Of a stretch of DNA of 64,000 nt, positions 1 through 12,000 are shown in pieces (position 1 is the stretch's first letter; each line of letters starts with the position of its first letter). A model generated the notes under the pieces. That model was given only the letters and a program-made list of their open reading frames with translations, was not told the DNA's origin and did not search any database. This DNA is from Glebionis coronaria (taxonomy: Eukaryota > Streptophyta > Magnoliopsida > Asterales > Asteraceae), in the NCBI GenBank assembly GCA_025667525.1, contig CM046874.1, positions 662,054,963 through 662,118,962 on the forward strand, given 5' to 3'. The translations under genes were made by a program, and so were the position numbers.

Positions 1-986
1 CTTGCTAGCACATAAGCTCATAAATTCGTGGGTGTGGATGTACATCCATGAGGTTTGTCTTGAAACCTTGAAAATCTGATAAAAATTGGATTTTTTGTGG
101 ATTTGTGCTCTATTGTTGTTCTTGTTGATTTCTTGGCTTAAATCTGCTTAGTCTTGCATGATAATGTTGTTTATATGCTAGATTGATCATTGGGTAAACT
201 GATTCACACTTTTTCTTGTTTAAAATTGGATTTGAAAAGATAAAGGGGTGTTTGGGACTACCTGTTTAAGCCTGAATCTTGTTATTGTGTTGTGGAAAGT
301 TTGTGTTTGTGTTCTATATCTGATATATGCTTGGTTGAGAGTGTTTTGCTGCAAGTTTTTGGGTTTAAAGCCTTGAATCAAACAATCTGCTATAAAATCT
401 TTGTTATTGCCTGTTTTGACCTAGGATTTTGGGAACACTTAGGGTGTATGCATGCTTAGGGCTAAAAGTGGTTTAAACAAAGTCATTGTAACCTGTTTGA
501 GAGATTTGAGGTGTTGAATCTGGCTTGTGTGTCAAATACATCAGCAAAGTAAAAAACTGCATGTGTTAGTGTTCATCAGTAACATTCATCAGCTTAGATC
601 TTGCTTAATTCTTTGTATCATTGCATGAAACTTGTTTAGACTTGTTCATTTGAGTTTAATATAGCTTGTGTATGCATTTGGTGGAATTTGGCTGACTGAA
701 TTGTATTCTAAGTGCTTTTTAAACCTAAACTGCTTATTGTTTCATGTCTGTACTAGATCTGGTACTTTATTGATTAAACTGTATCATTTGGGTGATTGTG
801 TTTGTGATCTTTTGATTGTTATTGACTCCTTTTGATCCAAATATCATTTGGGTGCCTTTGTGTAATCTGAATCTCCAAAAAGTTCACTAAAGACAAAAAG
901 TCAAACAAGTCAAGCAGTGGAAAAAGTTTCCACTGCTCAACACCCAAAACTAGCCCCTGCTAGTGTTATTTTGTCATCAGCTTATT
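1..986 (+). repeat. A1 5' LTR, internal part
   Basis: Direct repeat of 10886-11870 with almost no net indels. It corresponds to roughly LTR positions 1796-2780 of the 4.2 kb LTR, so the LTR start lies left of the window. Similarity stops abruptly at CAGCTTAT (985), where the 3' LTR continues CAATAAGC but this copy runs into the end of inverted A3b. Confidence 0.9.
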
Positions 987-2596
987 TGATACGAGGCTTT
1001 TACCTAGTAAGAAAATATTAAAGTTCTTTTTCGTGGTCTAATCGAATTGATTACTGGTTTAGAGTGCGACTCAGTCGTCTTTTGGTGGGAAACAAAGATT
1101 CGTCGTTGTAGTGTAATTAAATTGCAAAGCGTAAAAGTAAATAACTGTTAATTAAATCTAAACTAATTAAAACTTAAATTGTGCAATATTAAATCTTTTA
1201 AAAGTAAAATGATTAAATGACTTGAAATTAAAGCGTGACGAAAATTAAAATTTGACAAAGTATTAAAATGTAAACTTAAAAATTAAACAAAACAAAATAC
1301 TAAAAGCAAACCTGTCGGAATACACCTAATCGGAATCCAATCGGAATGCACACTTACCTCCTCGTCGGAATGTTGATCGGAACACCCGATCGGAATAATC
1401 CAAAATTCCTCCAATCGGAAAGTGGTCGGAATGTACTCTCGTCGGAATGACAAATCGGAATGAGGAGTGGACTCCTGGTCGGAATGTTGTCACCACCAGA
1501 CCTGATCGGAATACCACTTGACACCCCTGATCGGAATGCTAATAGGAATAACAAAACCCTTTTCCGACCAAGCAATAGGAGCGCTGGTCGGAAAGTGAAA
1601 CCCTTTTCCGATTGGTGAGGTCGGAATACAGTAGAAATAAGGCAAAATAAGCAAAACAAATAAGCTATTACTCAAATAAGCACACAACTAAAAACCTAAT
1701 CAAAACACGTATAAGAAAAACTAATAAGCTAAGATTTAAAGGCTTTTGAAAAACTCTTAAACGAAAATGATATACGAAAAACAATTTTTATATAAAAATA
1801 ATTTTTATAAAAACTTAAGAAACTTAAAGATAAACACAAATAAGCTATAAAAATCAGTAATCCAAAACAATCAAAAGCATAAAAACATAACCTTTAATCA
1901 AATACACATAACAATAAGCTCATAAACATAAGGATCAAGTAAAACAAGAAGGGTAGAATGAGAGATTAAAAATAAGTACTTGATTAAAAATAAGATGCAA
2001 CAAAAAGTAAACTTACTTGAAATCAAAAGGAAAGAAATTAAGGTGCAAGACAAGTAATTAAATGACAATTAAGTAAATGAAAGTAAAGGTGGAGAGCTAT
2101 GTTGTCAACTTAGCTAACCAAATGAAATGAAATGAACTAAGGCCTATTTATAGGAGGATTAGGGAGGTGCTTAGAGGAAGCTTCCTCCCCTCTTTATTCT
2201 TTCTTTAATTGCTTGATTAGTCCTAGATTTCTTAAATCTTCGAATTTTGTCTCGGGATTAATAAACTGGTCTTGTAATTTCTTCAATAAATTAGACTTGA
2301 GTTCTTCGGCTTTTAGTAAACTTCCGTCTTTTGACTTTTTCTTCGATAAATCTTCTGAATTGGTCTTGGACTTCCATTCTTTTTGCACTCTTGATTTCTT
2401 GACTTCGTCTTTTGTCTTTTTCTTTGATAAAAGCCCGTGAATGCCGTGTTTTCTTCCCTTTTAACATTTTGATCCTAAAATCACAACAAAAAAACAAACC
2501 ACGCATAATTCCGACATTTACGACATAAAATACACGTTTGGGCTTGGTTATTATTGTATTTAAGTGGTAAAAGGATGGGTGTTTACACACCTATCA
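987..2596 (-). repeat. A3b 3' LTR, inverted
   Basis: Read on the minus strand it starts TGATAGGTGTGTAAACACCC at 2596 and ends CCTCGTATCA at 987, giving TGATA/TATCA termini. Its first 240 bases match 46552-46791, and later parts match 49671-49900, so it is the same family as A3a. A TATA-like CCTATAAATAGG lies on the minus strand near 2148. The second half (1315-1630) carries about 17 copies of an RTCGGAAT motif. The adjacent purine tract above 2597 shows this is a 3' LTR. Confidence 0.85.
1315..1632. repeat. RTCGGAAT short-motif array inside A3b LTR
   Basis: About 17 copies of GTCGGAAT, ATCGGAAT or close variants in 320 bases, spaced irregularly about 10 to 30 bases apart. It is not a regular tandem repeat. 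It occupies the same LTR position as the ATTCCGGATC array at 50360-50547 in A3a, but with a different dominant unit. Confidence 0.85.
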
Positions 2597-2611
2597 AATC
2601 CCCTACACTTG
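2597..2611 (-). other. Polypurine tract of A3b
   Basis: Minus-strand AAGTGTAGGGGATT lies immediately before the LTR start TGATAGG. It would prime plus-strand synthesis and marks the LTR at 987-2596 as a 3' LTR. Confidence 0.65.
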
Positions 2612-3616
2612 ACCATTGCAATGTCCTCATGCAATGCATTAGTTACAAAGCATGTTTTATATTTCTCATCATAATCAATCCACATTGGCCTTTATTAAAG
2701 AGATAGAAAATTATAAACATTCAAAGGAAGAAAGAAAGTAAAGAAATCAAAGACATACCTTAGGGTTTTGGAAATGTCAGAATGATCATCATCCTCAAGT
2801 TTTCACATTCTCCAAACCAAGCTTAAAAACGAGATCATTGTTATTATAAGTTAGCAAACTATCACGAACTCATGTGGGCCAATTATTTACTTAGACTCCC
2901 TTATTCCTAGGTGTATCTCTTATATTTTATTGTTGTCTTGAATGATCACGAGGATGCATTGTTGACTTATTTCGATAGTTTATTAGGCTGAAAATAAAGT
3001 GGGACGATTTAATCGATAGTTAGCTAAAGGACAAAATCATTTAAAACTGCTTCTCGGGACCTCAAAAAGTTCATATCTTTGCATTACTCGCTTCGCGATT
3101 TGAGACCTTTCTCGGACCGATATTTGGCAGCGACTTCATACTTCAAATCTTGAGAGACGTTCATGAAATAATGGTCTTCTCTTCATAATAGAATTTCTTC
3201 ACTTGAACTTTTGAGAGATTCTTCATATTTGGACCACGACTTCTTCATTTTTCTCCAATCTTTATTTTGGACTTTGATATACAACGATCCGCCTCCTTTT
3301 AGGACTTGGATCTATTTATCCTCATACCTTGTTAGGGCCTTTTTGGATAGACTTCTCCATAATCTTTACGGGAGTATTTGCTTTTCGTCGTGTGTCTCGA
3401 TCCTTCATATTGATCTTTGATAAATGATTCTTCACATCACTTTGGATCTTTAGCAACAAAATGTAGCCCTCATGCCTTGTTAGGACCTTTTTGGACTCGC
3501 CAATCTTCGCATCCCGCTTCAATAAGTTATGCCTTGGTTATGAACTCTAATCCATACCGAGCAACTTTTAAACGATCTTGGGCTAGAAGCTAAGTAACCT
3601 TTCAAATCGTACAACC
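2597..3616 (-). mobile_element. A3b internal 3' end, noncoding
   Basis: On the minus strand this ends in a CATTGCAATGGTCAAG-type stretch and the purine tract AGTGTAGGGGATTT directly before the LTR at 2596, a layout typical of Athila-type 3' ends. The part at 2790-2960 resembles 8720-8860 of A1 (AAGAGATAC, AACTTATAATGACAATGATC), so A3 and A1 are related. No open frame of interest. A phrase CCTTGTTAGGACCTTTTTGGA recurs near 3328 and 3476. The junction to A1 protease lies near 3616. Confidence 0.7.
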
Positions 3617-4548
3617 TTATTTTTGATCCCTTGTGCAATCCAAGATATGGAGGAATGCTTCGCCTTGGCCGATCTTGGTGCTAGCATTAACTTGATGCCA
3701 CTTGCAATCTTCAAGTCTCTCAATCTTCCTAATCTTACTCCTTCACTAATGTCTATCGAGTTGGCCGACCATTCCACGATTCCCGCATGTGGTTTGGCGG
3801 AAGACGTTTTTGTGAAAGTGGGGAAGTTCTACTATCCCGTAGACTTTATCATTGTTGATATCCCCACGGATCCTCAAGTTCCTCTCATTTTAGGTCGTTC
3901 TTTTTAGATACGTCTATGGCTTTGATCGACGTTCATGCTAGAAAGATCACCTTACGTTTCAACGACGAGGAACATGTTATAAACGCAACTCAAAACTCTC
4001 AAATTTCTCATGTTTATTCCGTTGCAACCATAAACCTCGTTGATATGATTTACGTGGTTTGCGAGGAATTTTCACAAGAAGTTCTAGGTTTTGGTGATGA
4101 AGAAACTAGTGGCAATCCCACTATGTTAGATCAAATTCTTGATAATTCGACACCAACTTTCACTCCATTTGAAGGTGGTGGTTTTACGTTGGAAGAATTC
4201 GATGTTCCACGTACTTGTAACGAAGACCTCGACAACGATGAGGACTTCTCTATTATCAAGGATTTTCTTAACGATTTCCCATTTCCTCCACCCGAGGAGG
4301 TTATGAGTATTGAGCCCAAATCTTCACTTGAGGAACCACCTATCCTTGAGTTGAAAGATTTACCTTCTCATCTAGAATATGTCTATTTGGAGGAGGGCGA
4401 CAAGTTGCCAGTTATTATTGTGAAGGAACTTTCGAATGATGAAAAACCGCACTTGTCGATGTTCTATAGGATCACAAAGGGGAAATTGCGTGGAAGTTAT
4501 CCGACATTAAGGGAATCGATCCCAAGTTTTGTACCCAGAAAATCTTAA
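3617..4548 (+). pseudogene. A1 aspartic protease and linker, frameshifted
   Basis: The first frame (to 3907) reads IPCAIQDMEECFALADLGAS, containing the retroviral-type protease site DLGAS, and ends at LGRSF through a lost base near 3903. The next frame (3916-4548, 210 codons) carries on with DTSMALIDVHARKITLRF, then an acidic, serine- and proline-rich linker with ELKDLPSHLEY, the usual lead-in to RT in Athila-type pol. A second frameshift lies near 4510-4540, just before RT. The same protease segment occurs in A2 at 46130-46551. The N-terminal side is cut off by A3b at 3616, and gag is absent. Not functional as it stands. Confidence 0.85.
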
Positions 4549-7258
4549 TAGAGGAGGATTACAAGCCCGCAATACAATGTCAAAGGAGGGTGAACCCCAA
4601 AATTCACGACGTCATCAAAAAGGAAGTCCTTAAACTCCTTGACGCGGGAATGATTTACCCTATTTCCGATAGCCATTGGGTGAGTCCTATTCATTGTGTC
4701 CCTAAAAAGGGAGGAATGACCGTTGTGCCAAATGATGCCAACGAGTTAATTCCCAATAGACTCATGACCGGATGGAGAGTGTGCATTGACGATCGTAAGT
4801 TGAATGAAGCCACTCGAAAAGACCATTTTCCCTTGCCCTCCATGGACCAAATGTTGGAGCGTCTTGCGGGAAACGATTTCTATTCCTTTTTAGATGGTTT
4901 TTCCGGTTACTTCCAAATTCCCATCGATCCTCGTGATCAAGAAAAAACTACGTTTACGTGTCTATATGGAACGTTTGCCTATCGTAGAATGCCATTCGGA
5001 CTTTGCAATGCACCAGGAACCTTTCAAAGGTGCATGATGGCTATTTTTCACGACATGATCGAGAAGACGATGGAAGTCTTCATGGATGACTTTTCCGTGT
5101 TTGGTAATTCGTTCACTTCGTGTTTTTCGAATCTTGAGAGAATGTTGAAATTTTGTGAGGAAACCAACCTTGTGCTCGATTGGGAAAAGTGTCATTTTAT
5201 GGTTAAGAGTGGAATCATCTTAGGGCACAAGGTCTCGAAAGCGGGGATTGAGGTAGATCAAGCTAAGGTAGACGTCATCGCCAAATTACCTCATCCCAAA
5301 ACCGTTAAGGGAGTTAGGAGTTTCCTAGGCCACGCGGGATTTTATCGTCGATTCATCAAGGATTTTTCAAAGATCTCTCGACCCATTACACATCTTCTTG
5401 AAAAAGAGGCACGTTTTGTCTTTGACGAAGATTGTGTACGAGACTTTGAAATCCTTAAGAGGAAACTTACCGAAGCTCCCATTCTTGTTGCTCCCAATTG
5501 GAACCTCCCCTTTGAGCTCATGCGTGATGCTAGTGACTACGTTATTGGGGCCGTTTTGGGGCAACATCATGAAAAGCACTTCTTGCCTATCCACTATGCT
5601 AGAAAGACGATGACCGAGGCTCAACTTAAATACACTACAACGGAGAAGGAGTTCCTTGCCGTGGTGTATGCATTTGAGAAATTTCGGCCTTATCTCGTCT
5701 TGACGAAATGCATAGTGTATACGGATCATTCGGCTATCAAGTATCTCATGGCTAAACAAGATGCAAAGCTGAGATTACTTCGTTGGATTTTCCTCCTTCA
5801 AGAATTTGATCACAAAATCGTTGACAAAAAAGGAGCCAAGAATCTAGCGGCCGATCATCTTTCTCGTTTGGAAGATCCTCACCAAAGTGTTTACGAGCCA
5901 AAGGAAATCACCGAAAAATTTCCGCTTGAGACACTTGGTGTAGTGAATTCCAAGCTTGATTCTTCCACCCCAGGGTTTGCGGACTTCGCAAATTACCATG
6001 CGGGTAACTTCATCATCAAAAGTATGACGACTCAAGAAAAACAAAAATTGTTTCATGACGTCAAGTTCTACTTTTTGAACGACCCTTACTTGTTTCGAAC
6101 TTGTGCAGATCAAATCATCCGACGTTGTGTATTTGGCACCGAAGCTTCTAACATCCTTAGAGCTTGCCATGAGGGACCCACGGGTGGTCACCACGATGCT
6201 AATCTCACGGCTAAGAAGGTGTTTGATGCCGGCTTCTTTTGGCCTACTATTTACCGAGATGCACAAGATCTTGTGAAGTCGTGTGACTCATGCCAACGAC
6301 AAGGAAAAGCCTCACAAAAAGATGAAATTCCACAAAATATCATCCAAGTGTGTGAGATCTTTGACGTTTGGGGCATAGACTTTATGAGGCCGTTCCCATC
6401 ATCTCGTGGTAATAAGTATATCCTCGTTGCGGTTGACTACCTATCTAAGTGGGTGGAAGCTAAGGCTTTGCCCACTAATGATGCTCGTGTGGTAGTCAAG
6501 TTTTTGAAAAGCTTGTTTTCTCGGTTTGGAACCCCTCGTGCGATCATAAGCGATCGTGGAACCCATTTTTGTAACGACCAATTCGAAAGGGCCCTAAGGA
6601 AATATGGGGTTACACATCGGCTTTCTACGGCTTATGACCCACAAACGAGTGGGCAAGTCGAGGTTTCAAACCGAGCGTTGAAGAGGATCTTGGAGAGATC
6701 CGTTGGGGAAAACCGACAATCTTGGTCGGATAAGTTGGACGATGCTTTATGGGCGTTTAGGACCGCTCATAAGACGCCCATTGGGTGCACTCCCTGTAAG
6801 CTTGTGTATGGGAAAAATTGTCATTTTCCAATCGAATTGGAACATAAGGCTTATTGGGCCCTAAAGCATTGTAATGATGACATGGAGACCGCGGGAAAAC
6901 ACCAAAAAATGCATATAAATGAATTGGATGAATTGAGGGACATTGCTTATGAAAATTCATTGATTTATAAAGAAAAAACTAAAATGTTGCATGATTCTAA
7001 AATTAAAAACCGGGTTTTTAACATTGGGGATCAAGTTTTGCTTTTTAATTCTCGCTTAAAAATCTTTTCCGGTAAGTTGAAATCCCGTTGGTCCGACCAT
7101 TCACCGTGACCCAAGTTTTTCCGTATGGGACCATCGAGCTAGCTCAAAATGATGGCCCCAATTTCAAGGTGAATGGACATAGGTTGAAGCACTACTTTGG
7201 TGGGGAAGTTCCATCCTTGAACTACCTAGACCAAGTCACCTTCCCCAATGATAATTAG
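4545..7258 (+). pseudogene. A1 pol: RT, RNase H, integrase (Ty3/gypsy, Athila-like)
   Basis: An uninterrupted frame of 839 codons runs from 4590 to 7109. [43 protein letters not shown], and the catalytic FMDD (near 5080). RNase [30 protein letters not shown]. Integrase: an HHCC zinc finger ending CDSCQRQGK (near 6290), then the DDE residues in [12 protein letters not shown] and [11 protein letters not shown]. The first in-frame codon used as a start (4590) is GTG; homology continues upstream in frame, so this is the inside of a polyprotein rather than a real start. One lost base near 7093 shifts the frame; the other frame continues to a TAG at 7258. All catalytic residues seem present, so decay is limited to a few frameshifts. 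Confidence 0.9.
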
Positions 7259-9079
7259 TATTGAGGGGATCGAGTCGAGCTCATGACTCGGTAATCAAAA
7301 ACGAGGTGCCTCGTGGGGGAGTCCCATGCTTATCCTATGTATATATTATCGCTTTCTAATATAGTAACGTGTGGGGTTTGTGCCCTTCCAACCTTTGTTC
7401 CGTGGTTGTTTGTGAATTGTGGACTTTAGATGATCATGGTCTTCACGATTGGAGCCTCTCGTGTTCGTTTTATGGGAGCACTCGATCGTTTGCTATGAAG
7501 ACTTTCTCAATATCCATGATATATCCTTTGATGTTCTAACCTTAGGTTTTTAGCACACTTCATAAACGGCTTTAAATTTAACGGTTACACCCTTTTCATG
7601 CTAGATTAGGCATTCGACTACGTCTCTAGTATGGGGGTGTTTGCACCCCTAGACTCGAAACATTGAGGACAATGTTTAACTTTAGAATGGGGGGGGGGGG
7701 TGAATAGATACTTTCCTTGCCAAACCTTCACGCTTTCCAAAGTTTATCTTTTTGTTTATCGTTTTGTTGCAAAATAAGGCAAAAAATGGCCAAATTTTAA
7801 AATTTTTCTCATGTTTTATAAGTGTTTGAAGACACGAATGTAGGTTTTCCGATGGTGAGAATAAGAGTAATTTTTGACTCGACCGTGCGTGTTGAGCACT
7901 TAGCTTTGATTCATTAACTTCACATTAGGATAAGTCTCTTAAACGAGGACGAGAGATGATAGGGTTAATTATAAGTTACTATGCTAAACGTAGAGTACTC
8001 GTATTCTTTCAAAAACTCATGTGTTCACGTTGTTTGCTTATTCTCCCTTCGCATGTAAATATTTTTTGCTTAATAAATATTGACTTAGCAGTTTAGTTGG
8101 GATTGTTGGGTTTCTAGTCTTTTCTAGTAGCTTCCGTGTAATTAAATTGGGAAGACATTAAGGTATCGCCAGCGTCACGGTTTTGAAGTATTGGCACCCA
8201 AATAATCAAAAGCTTCACCCAATAATAAGATTTCAAGTGCTCACCTAAATCAAGCAAACAATTTGAAGCCCCACAAGGCCGAAAAATCTATGCAAAATTG
8301 AAAGTGAATCAAGCCTTATTCTTTGAAGCTTTAAAGATCCAAAATTCACCTTAGCGTGAGGATATACGTCTTTGGCTAATAAAACTACCGATGAGGTGGA
8401 TAATAAAAGGCAAGGCAAGACCGAAGTCATAATAAAAGCTTCATGGCGAAGTTGAATAAAAGATGGAGGTAAACCAAAGATAATAAGGCCCTTCCGTTAG
8501 GGGGTGTATAAAAGTCTTGGTAATAAGTCTCATGTTCAAAACCGTTATAAAACCGTGTTTATCGATTCTTCTTGTTGACTTAAATTTTTGACATCGTTGT
8601 CTATTGGGAGGTGTTATTGATTTGATGGTCTTGGTTACACCCTTAGGACTCTATTTTTAGACCTAAATCTCTATTATCGCATAAGTAAAACAATGTATCC
8701 TGGTGAAACATTCAAGACAAAATAAAATATAAGAGATACAACTTAGGAAATTGGGAGGATAAGTACGTGATTAGGGCATATGAGTAGTGTTAGCATTACT
8801 AACTTATAATGACAATGATCTCGTTGCACGCTTGGCATGGAATTGGGGTGAAAATCGAGGACGATGAAATTATTTCTAACGAACCATTCACGTGTTCTTA
8901 TTCTATGAACCTAAACGTCCCATTTTGCGATGAAAATCATACATTATGTCTAAAACGCGAGTAGTAGTAGCAATAGTAGTAGTGTAGCTAGTTTATCATT
9001 CAATAAAGTGAATAAAAATGAATTTTGGAGGTGCTACGATACTTTATTCTAGCATTGCGTGAGGGCACGACAATGGTTT
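7259..9079 (+). mobile_element. A1 noncoding 3' region between pol and 3' LTR
   Basis: About 1.8 kb with no long frame, in the place where Athila elements often carry an env-like ORF; I see no trace of one. At 7660-7705 it holds CATTGAGGACAATG followed by a run of 12 G and TGAATAG, a purine tract 1.4 kb upstream of the real one. The stretch 8720-8860 resembles the inverted A3b interior. Confidence 0.6.
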
Positions 9080-9090
9080 AGTATGGGGGG
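9080..9090 (+). other. Polypurine tract of A1
   Basis: AGTATGGGGGG lies directly before the LTR start TGATGAGACT, the expected plus-strand primer position. Confidence 0.8.
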
Positions 9091-12000
9091 TGATGAGACT
9101 GCTTTTATACATAGTCTCATCGTCCAAAAGGGCTTAAAATGCATTAAATATCATCAAAATACCCATATATATGCTTGTGTTTGCTGCTTGTGTATTTTAG
9201 GTACGGATATTGAGAAAATGACAAAAGATCACAAGAATCATGCAAAAACGAACACGGGAAATGAAGCCGCACAATGAACCAAGCCCTAATGAAGACTTTC
9301 CCAAGAAAAACCCTTGAAGACTTGAAGAACTATGAAGAAGGGCCCTCCAATATGGAAGAATTTACACTTTATACCCTTGTATCTTCATAATTACAAGTTT
9401 GGTCCCTAAAGTTTGTCAAAATTACAAAAAGGGCCCTCCACTTTGAAGAATTGACAAGTTTAGCCCCTCAACAAAGCTAAATTGTCAACCATTATCCTCC
9501 ACAAAGTCAAATATATCATGAAGTCCTTCAAAGTACAAGAAATTACGAGCTGGTCCTTTGAAAATCCCAAAATTACAAAAAGGACCCTTGACTTTCAACA
9601 TTTTTGCAAGAATGGTCCCTCATAAATGAAGACTTGGCAAATTCAGTCCTAAAAATGCCAATCATACAAGTAAAGACCATAATCCATCAACAATATGCCA
9701 AATCAGTCCTTCAAGAATCACAAAATGGCAAGAATTACCCCTGAATTCACTTTGCAAAACATTTTGGGGCAAAAGTGTAAACAATGAAAAGTTGTTATAG
9801 CTTAATTAGGCGTTGAAAAGGTTTAAAAATGAAAATACAAAGGGAAAAGAGATGAGGGACTGAAATTGGCCAGACATGGAAGATACCTAGACCAACCAGA
9901 ATCTGCCACCTCATCCCACTCACCACTTCAACCAATCACACCACTCCTTCCCTCCACCTCACCTTTCCACTCACCACCGGATTAAATAAATTAACAAAAC
10001 CTTGGCGCCTTAACATTTATTTAAATGTTAATCACCCCTTAATCAGATCAAAACCACCACTATTTACTCCAAGAACACATTTGGGTATTTTTAATTGTGT
10101 TGTAATTAGAGGTTAATCTGCTCCAGAATGATGATTAACCATCCCATGAACACATCCCAAACCTTAAACATGACACCCCACCAACCCACATGCTGCATGG
10201 AGCCTCCCCTGCTACGTCTAAGAGGAAGAAGACAAATAAGGGCCAGTCATCCAACGTCCCACAATTGTGCTTACATCCTAAGCTTCATACAAGCCATTGG
10301 ATTCTCTTTTCACTTGCCAGCTGCCACTAAACAACAAGAAGAGTCAGATGATTCAAACAAGCTTCAAGGGCATTTTTGTAAGTACAAAGCTAGGGTTTAC
10401 GTTTTCCTTTGCATTTCTAGATACAATGTATGCCTATATAAAGGCTCATAGGCTTCACATTTCAGCTGCTTTTGGTTTTTCCTTGTTCAACAACTTGTAA
10501 ATCCTCTTTTCAGTTTAATGAAATTATGTTAAGTGTTTTGAAGAAAGACCAAGTGCCACTTATTTTTATGCTTGTTTATGTCATTTGTTCACTGAATTTG
10601 AATCTCAAACCTGTTTTTAAGGAGAGTGCAAAAGTTTGCATTTTTCCTTCAAGCTTGATATTTTGCTAAGTTCTTGTTCAAACCTTGGAATTATTGGGTT
10701 ATAGGGCTGATCATAGAATCCTGATATTGTGTTATCAAGGTGTGGTGAGGCTTATAACTTGGGGATAATCAAGTGTGGGGTAACAAGGTTGCATTAATCA
10801 AGGCTTTTTAAGTTTCTATTTTGATAATTGTGCTTCTAACCTTGTTGAATCTTAGCAGGGTTGTTATTGGAAGCTTGTGCTTGTTCCTGCTAGCACATAA
10901 GCTCATAAATTCGTGGGTGTGGATGTACATCCATGAGGTTTGTCTTGAAACCTTGAAAATCTGATAAAAATTGAATTTTTTGTGGATTTGTGCTCTACTG
11001 TTGTTCTTGTTGATTTCTTGGCTTAAATCTGCTTAGTCTTGCATGATAATGTTGTTTATATGCTAGATTGATTATTGGGTAAACTGATTCACACTTTTTC
11101 TTGTTTAAAATTGGATTTTAAAAGATAAAGGCGTGTTTGGGACTACCTGTTTAAGCTTGAATCTTGTTATTGTGTTGTGGAAAGTTTGTGTTTGTGTTCT
11201 ATATTTGATATATGCTTGGTTGAGAGTGTTTTGCTGCAAGTTTTTGGGTTTGACGCCTTGAATCAAACAGTCTGCTATAAAATCTTTGTTATTGCCTGTT
11301 TTGACCTAGGATTTTGGGAACACTTAGGGTGTATGCATGCTTAGGGCTAAAAGTGGTTTAAACAAAGTCATTGTAACCTGTTTGAGAGATTTGAGGTGTT
11401 GAATCTGGCTTGTGTGTCAAATACATCAGCAAAGTAAAAAACTGCACGTGTTAGTGTTCATCAGTAACATTCATCAGCTTAGATCTTGCTTAATTCTTTG
11501 TATCATTGCATGAAACTTGTTTAGACTTGTTCATTTGAGTTTAATATAGCTTGTGTATGCATTTGGTGGAATTTGGCTGGCTAAATTGTGCTCTAAGTGC
11601 TTTTTGAACCTAAACTGCTTATTGTTTCATGTCTGTGCTAGATCTGGTACTTTATTGATTAAACTGTATCAATTGGGTGATTGTGTTTGTGATCTTTTGA
11701 TTGTTATTGACTCCTTTTGATCCAAAGATCATTTGGGTGCCTTTGTGTAATCTGAATCTCCAAAAAGTTCACTAAAGACAAAAAGTCAAACAAGTCAAGC
11801 AGTGAAAAAAGTTTCCACTGCTCAACACCCAAAACTAGCCCCTGCTAGTGTTATTTTGTCATCAGCTTATCAATAAGCTATTTTAGCTTATCCAGTCCTG
11901 CAACAACTTATTTTTTGTGATAAATCTTCATTATTTGACCCATTTGATTAGACTGGAGCTTATTGGAGTTTGACTTTGACTTTTTGCTAGAAAACCAACT

